64,000 bases of DNA, taken from NCBI GenBank assembly GCA_039187315.1, contig JBCCZQ010000005.1, positions 19,173-83,172 on the forward strand. Direction: 5' to 3'. The position numbers and the translations under genes were made by a program. The notes below the pieces were generated by a model. It was not told the DNA's origin, searched no databases, and was given only the letters and a program-made list of their open reading frames with translations. Numbering within the stretch: position 1 is the first letter of the stretch; every line of letters begins with the position of its first letter. This document shows positions 59,510-64,000 of the stretch, in pieces. This DNA comes from JANQQZ01 sp039187315 (GTDB lineage Bacteria > Planctomycetota > Phycisphaerae > Phycisphaerales > UBA1924).

Positions 59510-61863
59510 ACCTCGTCCCCTGGGTCCATGATCTCGGCCGCCGAGCTGCACCGGCAGCGGGGGTGGCTGTTGCCCACCATGATGTCTCTGTTGAACGTGA
59601 ATGTGCCACCGGACGGGAGCGGCACCGAATCGCCCGACTTGGCGAACGGCTGATCGAGCGGGATCGGGCCAGGGTTTTTCTGAGCGACCCATATGCAGAT
59701 CGGGCACGGGTCGGACGAGAGCAGGTACCGCTTGCCCTCGACGATGCCGGACTCCTTCCAGGCGTCCATGCGGCCCTGCTGGAGGGCGTTGGAGACCTCC
59801 GTCCGTGCGATGGTCTCGGCGCGTGAACGGCTCAGGCCCGGCACCTTCTCGTTGAGCGCTCTGGTGATCTCGTCCACCCGCAGGCCCTCGTCCATGCCCG
59901 ACTCGATGACGGAGTCCACCAGCTTCTGCGCGTCCGTGACGGCCGTCTCTGCGATGTCACGCGTGACGCCGATGCGGTTCTCACGGTACAGCTCGGCCGC
60001 ACGGTCCACCTGCACATCGACCCGGACACGCTCTGGCGGCAGGTCCCCGATGCCCTGGCTCCAGCCGGCCGAGAACATGCGATCCAGCGTGGCGGCCTGG
60101 GACTTGAAGAGCTGGTCGGCGGCATCGGTAACGAACGCCTGCGCAGCCGACTCGCTCAGGTCGCCGCCCTCGATGATCTCCCCAACAACGTCCCGGTACA
60201 GCCCCTCGTACCATTCGGCGGTGTCCTTGGTCAGCTGTCGAGAGGCGGACTCGAAGCCACGCTCCTCGTCGATGTCCTTGGTCCCCTTGGGCGGCTCCGA
60301 GCAGTCGCACCCGCAGTCGCACACCGGCACGGCCCTGTAGGCGGCGTCGGTCCAGGTGATGTTCTTGGTCCCCGTCGAGCAGGCGTCCTTGCCGCACCCG
60401 CATGCCTTGGCCGGCTCGGGCAGCGCCGGCGTCTCGACCTCGCGCACCGTGACCGGCTCGCGCTCGGGCATGAGGTCACGCACGGCCTTGGCCACCCGCA
60501 GCACGTCTCCTTCAGAGAGCGAGAGCTGGCCGGCCCCTCCGAACAAGCCGGCGAACGGGTCCGCAGGTTCCTCTGTGAGGCCCCCACGAAGCGTCTCTCC
60601 GCCCTCAACTTCCGGCATGCCGTGGGCCGCCCGCCACTCGTTGACGGTCTGTACAGGCCCCCCAGTCAACTGGGTGGCAATCCGTGCCTCCCGCTCCTCG
60701 TCATCGCTGGTCAGCGGGTCGAAGGCAACGAAGTACCCCTCACCGAACAGGGGCGACAGGCGCTCGTTGAGCTTGTCCTCGATCAGGCGCGACTTCGGCC
60801 CCAGGTTCAGCTCGGCAAAGGTCGGGTGAGCCTCAATCGCTCCGGCGAGGTTGGCGTTCTGCTGCTGGAGCAGCGTCATCGGCACACAGGCCGCAGCGGC
60901 CATCGTCTCGGTCATCTGCTGGTAGCCGGCGTTGAAGTCAAGGTCGCGCGTCGTCTTATCGAGTACGGCAACCATGCCTTCCGTAAGTACAAGCGGTGAG
61001 TACGCCTTGATAGGATCACCTATCCGTTGCTGCCAAGACCCTTCTACCTGTTTTTTCTGCGCTTCGGTCTTCGCTCCAGTGATGATCGCGCCCGGCTGGC
61101 CGCCGTTCTGGAAGAACCCGATCCGGCTCTGCGTCATCCAGTACAGCAGGCTGGCGATGTCCAGAGAGGATGCCAGCCACCCATGGAACCGGGTCGGGTC
61201 GTCGGGGTCCTCAAAGCCGATGGGGATGATGTCCTTGGAGTCATGCGTCCAGTGGTCCCGCCCGTCCCGGTGGCCGCTGTACGTGTCGATCAGCTCGTCC
61301 GTATCCCTATCGACGTTGGGGCGGACGTAGCGGGGATCGAGCACTTCGAGCCGGTTCGGGGACGGCCCCTCCGTCTGGATGGGAGCCAGGTACACGCCGC
61401 CCGAGATCCCGATGTGCTGGAGCAGCCCGTACTTGCCCGAGAACTCGTCGTGACGCCCCGACCACTGCTTGAGCAGGGCGACATAGGGGTGCAGGTCGTC
61501 CGTGACTTCCTCGACCTCTTCCGACTCGGATAGGGCCGACTTGACCGAAGCAGATCCGTGCTCACGGAGCCGGTCGATGCGCTCCGACCCTGCGCGCCGT
61601 GAGCCAAGGAGCGACGACTCGGCGGGCTTGTAGACACGCAGCGGGACCTGGGCGAGCACGGCCGCCGGGATGTCCACCAGCATCTTGACCTGGGGCACGC
61701 GCCGGTAGGCCGTGTAGCAGGCGTCGTACTCGTGCGGCCTGCCGTAGCGGGATCCGAACAGGTCGCTGTGATCGACCTGCGTGCGCACGATGGGCGCAGG
61801 GTCCGTGATGGTCTTGCCGGCGAGTGCCTGGAGTGCCGCCGTGATGCGGCCTGTGAAGCTCAT
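59506..61863 (-). CDS. Portal protein fused to MuF-like minor capsid domain
   Basis: This is a 785-residue protein. Residues 1-460 are an HK97-type portal (YTAYRRVPQVKMLVDIPAAV, YVRPNVDRDTDEL, PMTLLQQQNANLAGAIEAH). A Cys-rich linker follows (ACGCGKDACS and PVCDCGCDC, about 500-540). Residues 545-785 are a MuF/SPP1 gp7-like domain ending SSDPCPICIWVAQKNPGPI and GNSHPRCRCSS, the usual cysteine pairs. The portal is the DNA gate; MuF proteins are injected or capsid-internal. In most phages they are separate genes. Confidence 0.88.
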   Translation of the reverse strand: MSFTGRITAALQALAGKTITDPAPIVRTQVDHSDLFGSRYGRPHEYDACYTAYRRVPQVKMLVDIPAAVLAQVPLRVYKPAESSLLGSRRAGSERIDRLREHGSASVKSALSESEEVEEVTDDLHPYVALLKQWSGRHDEFSGKYGLLQHIGISGGVYLAPIQTEGPSPNRLEVLDPRYVRPNVDRDTDELIDTYSGHRDGRDHWTHDSKDIIPIGFEDPDDPTRFHGWLASSLDIASLLYWMTQSRIGFFQNGGQPGAIITGAKTEAQKKQVEGSWQQRIGDPIKAYSPLVLTEGMVAVLDKTTRDLDFNAGYQQMTETMAAAACVPMTLLQQQNANLAGAIEAHPTFAELNLGPKSRLIEDKLNERLSPLFGEGYFVAFDPLTSDDEEREARIATQLTGGPVQTVNEWRAAHGMPEVEGGETLRGGLTEEPADPFAGLFGGAGQLSLSEGDVLRVAKAVRDLMPEREPVTVREVETPALPEPAKACGCGKDACSTGTKNITWTDAAYRAVPVCDCGCDCSEPPKGTKDIDEERGFESASRQLTKDTAEWYEGLYRDVVGEIIEGGDLSESAAQAFVTDAADQLFKSQAATLDRMFSAGWSQGIGDLPPERVRVDVQVDRAAELYRENRIGVTRDIAETAVTDAQKLVDSVIESGMDEGLRVDEITRALNEKVPGLSRSRAETIARTEVSNALQQGRMDAWKESGIVEGKRYLLSSDPCPICIWVAQKNPGPIPLDQPFAKSGDSVPLPSGGTFTFNRDIMVGNSHPRCRCSSAAEIMDPGDEV

Positions 61864-61887
61864 GGAGGCCCAATCTTAGGTAGGCTG

Positions 61888-63159
61888 CTAGCCGAACATG
61901 CCCGGCCTTGTTAGGTTGTTTGGCACAAGGAAGCCCGGGTCGATCCTGGGAACACGGTCGAGCGCATGCCACGCCAGCGCCAGCGCGCACACGCAGTCGT
62001 CGTGGTCCGTGCCCTCTGCGCCGAAGTAGATCCGGCCGGCCCGGTACTCGTAGCCGAAGCCCTCAAGCTCGCCGATCAAAACCGGATCATCTGTGATACG
62101 GATTTCGCGCCGGTGGAAGGCGAACTGCAAGCCCTCCATGATCTGCTGCTTGCTCTGGTTGGTGAACGTGAATCCTTCCGCCCTGGGGCACGCACGGGCG
62201 ATCTGCTCCATGAGAGGGGACCCGACCCCTGTCTGGTCCACCAGGCACGGCGTGTCGCCCACGATGGCCGCTACGTCCTCCTGGATGGCTCCCCAGGACC
62301 CGCCCTGCACCCGGTAGAACCGGCAGATCGCGCCGCCTTCATCGAGGCCGATGACCACCGTCCAGTCCACCGACCGGGCCAGGTCAACGCCGAACACGAC
62401 CGGCGGCTTGGTGGACATCTCGCCGGTGCAGGCACGGATGTTCTCCATGCCGAACGGGTTGCCCTGGTCGTCGGCCGGCACGCCCTCGAACTCCTGGGCG
62501 AACACGTCCGGCGGCATGTCCCGCTTGGCGTCGGCGACCTCGCTGGATGAGATCGCCGGGTTGTCGATCGTCCGGAACCGCCACGACCGCCAGTCGGGCC
62601 GGCTCTCGTCCTGGCCCCGCATGAACAGCTTGTGGAAGTAGCCACGGCCCTTGGGGCTGCCCACGAACCACGCACGGCCCTTGCGGTCGGCGAGGGTCGG
62701 GCGTATGGCCCCGTTCCAGGCGTCCTCCAGGTGACGCACCAGCCCCGCCTCGTCGATAGCGGCCAGGTCGTAGTAGCGGGACCGTCCGGCGTCCGGGTGG
62801 TCGAGCGTCCAGAAGTCGATGGCCCCGCCGGTGATCAGCTCGATGCGGCCCTCTGTCTTGTCCGACCGGGACACGACCGGGTAGAGCGTGGACAGCAGCT
62901 TGCGGTACACGTCGGCCGTGAGCTTGTAGGTCGGGGCGAAGTAGGCCCCGATGCCGCCGTCGATCGCTACGTCGGCCAGCTCGGACGAGACGAACACGGT
63001 CTTGCCGAACCGACGGCCGCACATGAGCACGTTGAAGCGCTCTGCCTCGTCCTTGATCTTCTGCTGGGCAGGGTGCAGCCGGGGCAGGTCAATCGTCGGG
63101 CTTGCGTAGCTGGTCGGTGCGGTTGACCGTGATCTGGATGTTCTCTGTAGGGCTACCAC
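61888..63159 (-). CDS. Terminase large subunit
   Basis: This is a 423-residue packaging motor and nuclease. Walker A is MCGRRFGKT, Walker B YYDLAAIDEAG, the coupling motif lies near WFVGSPKG, and the nuclease domain shows VFGVDLARSVDWTVV and DHDDCVCALALAW acidic residues. The conserved region begins at LHPAQQK. The start at GTG 63159 overlaps the upstream gene by about 70 nt and lacks an RBS, so it is uncertain; no other ATG/GTG is available. Confidence 0.9.
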   Translation of the reverse strand: MVALQRTSRSRSTAPTSYASPTIDLPRLHPAQQKIKDEAERFNVLMCGRRFGKTVFVSSELADVAIDGGIGAYFAPTYKLTADVYRKLLSTLYPVVSRSDKTEGRIELITGGAIDFWTLDHPDAGRSRYYDLAAIDEAGLVRHLEDAWNGAIRPTLADRKGRAWFVGSPKGRGYFHKLFMRGQDESRPDWRSWRFRTIDNPAISSSEVADAKRDMPPDVFAQEFEGVPADDQGNPFGMENIRACTGEMSTKPPVVFGVDLARSVDWTVVIGLDEGGAICRFYRVQGGSWGAIQEDVAAIVGDTPCLVDQTGVGSPLMEQIARACPRAEGFTFTNQSKQQIMEGLQFAFHRREIRITDDPVLIGELEGFGYEYRAGRIYFGAEGTDHDDCVCALALAWHALDRVPRIDPGFLVPNNLTRPGMFG

Positions 63160-63442
63160 TGTTGAGCCGTCGCTGTTCCTCGTCGTGCTTGGCCTTGCTG
63201 GCGTTGCTGTCGTCCATCTTCATGAGCAGGGCCATGATCCTGGCGATGTCCCTGTCCTTGGGGTTGTCCTGCTTGGAGATCCTCTCGACGAGGCTCCAGA
63301 GGACCCTGGGTGCCTCCCGATAGAAGTGCTCGGGCAGCTCGTACCCGTTGCACAGCGCCGAGTACAGCAGCGTGCGATCTCCACGCTTGGCCAGGTCGAA
63401 CTCGCCGACCCTGCTGTCATCCGAGAGGCTGTCGCTGTTCAT
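63089..63442 (-). CDS. Candidate terminase small subunit
   Basis: This 117-residue, mostly helical, charged protein (SRVGEFDLAKRGDRTLLYS, LVERISKQDNPKDRDIAR) stands immediately upstream of the large terminase gene, the usual place of the small subunit. A helix-turn-helix could not be recognised clearly. ATG 63442 overlaps the preceding gene by 26 nt. Confidence 0.5.
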   Translation of the reverse strand: MNSDSLSDDSRVGEFDLAKRGDRTLLYSALCNGYELPEHFYREAPRVLWSLVERISKQDNPKDRDIARIMALLMKMDDSNASKAKHDEEQRRLNSGSPTENIQITVNRTDQLRKPDD

Positions 63443-64000
63443 CTTCGATCCGGCGCTGCTTACGACGCCGCAGCAGGGCGATGAAGCGCTGGGCCGTGCC
63501 GCCGCCCCTTCTGGCCTGGAGCACGGACGGGTCGGCCTCCAGCGTGACCCAGAACAGCTTGCCTGAACGGATGCCACCACGGCCGTTGAAGTGCGCGCCG
63601 TCGAAACGCTCAAAGCCGACCGACTGGTCGAGGAAGCTGCCGAACTCGTCGGCGATCGGGACGTAGGCTGCGCTGAACTGGGCCTGGGCCTCGGCTCTGA
63701 TCTGCTGGTGGCGCGCCGAGAAGTTCTGGAGGGTGTCGCTGGTCGCGCTGACGACATCGGGCGTCGAGATAATCTCGTAGTCGCTGCGTGTTGGCAGCAG
63801 CAGGGAGAAGGCCCCGCCGTCCTGGGATGCCAGGCCGAGGAAGATGATCGGGTCGCCGAGCGACTCGATGATCCCCTGCAAGGTGCCCGAGAACTGCCGT
63901 TCGGCCTGGGCGCTGTAGCCCGACCCGCCCCGGCCCAGCGGCATCATGCAGACGCGCTCGCCGTGGTCCGACTCCCGGTACCCCATCGCGATGATGGGCA
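63417..64000 (-). CDS. Hypothetical prophage protein, possibly cut by window edge
   Basis: The frame is open from the window edge; an ATG at 63986 would give 189 residues. SGTLQGIIESLGDPIIFLGL and FSLLLPTRSDYEIISTPDVV are visible, ending in a basic tail (FIALLRRRKQRRIEDEQRQ). Unrecognised. It may begin beyond the window, as residues before the ATG also read plausibly. Confidence 0.5.
   Translation of the reverse strand, partial: PIIAMGYRESDHGERVCMMPLGRGGSGYSAQAERQFSGTLQGIIESLGDPIIFLGLASQDGGAFSLLLPTRSDYEIISTPDVVSATSDTLQNFSARHQQIRAEAQAQFSAAYVPIADEFGSFLDQSVGFERFDGAHFNGRGGIRSGKLFWVTLEADPSVLQARRGGGTAQRFIALLRRRKQRRIEDEQRQPLG

Larger units (their letters stand above)
45649..64000 (-). mobile_element. 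HK97-type prophage, left part
   Basis: From the tRNA remnant to the window edge the genes are phage-like: tyrosine integrase, tail appendage candidates, tape measure, tail tube candidate, head-tail joining genes, HK97-fold capsid, U35 protease, portal-MuF and terminase. Almost all are on the minus strand with 4-nt overlaps. Early, lysis and repressor genes and the right att lie outside. A long non-contractile tail is inferred from the tape measure and the absence of sheath or baseplate genes. Confidence 0.9.

Noticed and set aside
1..64000. CRISPR arrays, insertion sequences, rRNA genes
   Set aside because: No regularly spaced direct repeats, transposase motifs or rRNA sequence were seen.

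Overview
The window looks like chromosomal DNA of a GC-rich planctomycete, most likely of the Phycisphaerae. The supporting features are a fused exosortase with a large TPR partner, a dockerin-like calcium-binding motif on a secreted beta-helix protein, prepilin-like proteins of the planctomycete style, and a complete non-mevalonate ispF. GC richness is judged by eye and the lineage is an inference.

Positions 1-31.6 kb hold a large surface-polysaccharide locus. Two tandem right-handed beta-helix paralogues (the first cut by the window edge) precede a minus-strand unit of Wzy/ligase, GT4 and Wzx flippase. This unit diverges from a plus-strand unit of GT2, sulfotransferase, GT2, GT4 and a nucleotide-sugar dehydrogenase. 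After a housekeeping patch (lipoprotein, IspF, SDR, a VanZ-MurJ fusion and an orphan ParA) a second minus-strand unit runs Wza-type lipoprotein, exosortase-EpsI fusion, 1521-residue TPR protein, Wzc-like protein, sugar epimerase and WecA-like initiating transferase. Together these supply almost every step of a Wzx/Wzy route to a probably sulfated, uronate-containing exopolysaccharide, coupled to an exosortase.

Positions 31.8-45.6 kb are ordinary chromosome: LipA, a SpoIIE-type phosphatase, a small membrane protein, an HD-GYP phosphodiesterase, an EVE protein, a cysteine-rich repeat protein, a Wzz-like coiled-coil protein, an ECF sigma/anti-sigma pair, two prepilin-like proteins, a cyclophilin, an outer-membrane barrel candidate, tRNA-Ala(TGC), a second sulfotransferase and a DUF4105 protein.

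From about 45.65 kb to the right edge lies an HK97-type siphophage-like prophage. It starts in a tRNA 3'-end remnant next to a tyrosine recombinase. It then reads, against the direction of its own transcription, tail appendages, tape measure, tail tube, head-tail joining genes, major capsid protein, prohead protease, a portal-MuF fusion, large terminase and a candidate small terminase. Most structural genes are coupled by 4-nt stop/start overlaps. A two-gene plus-strand island (52.60-53.57 kb) sits inside this minus-strand module and is the best candidate for prophage accessory cargo. The repressor, lysis and replication genes are not in view.
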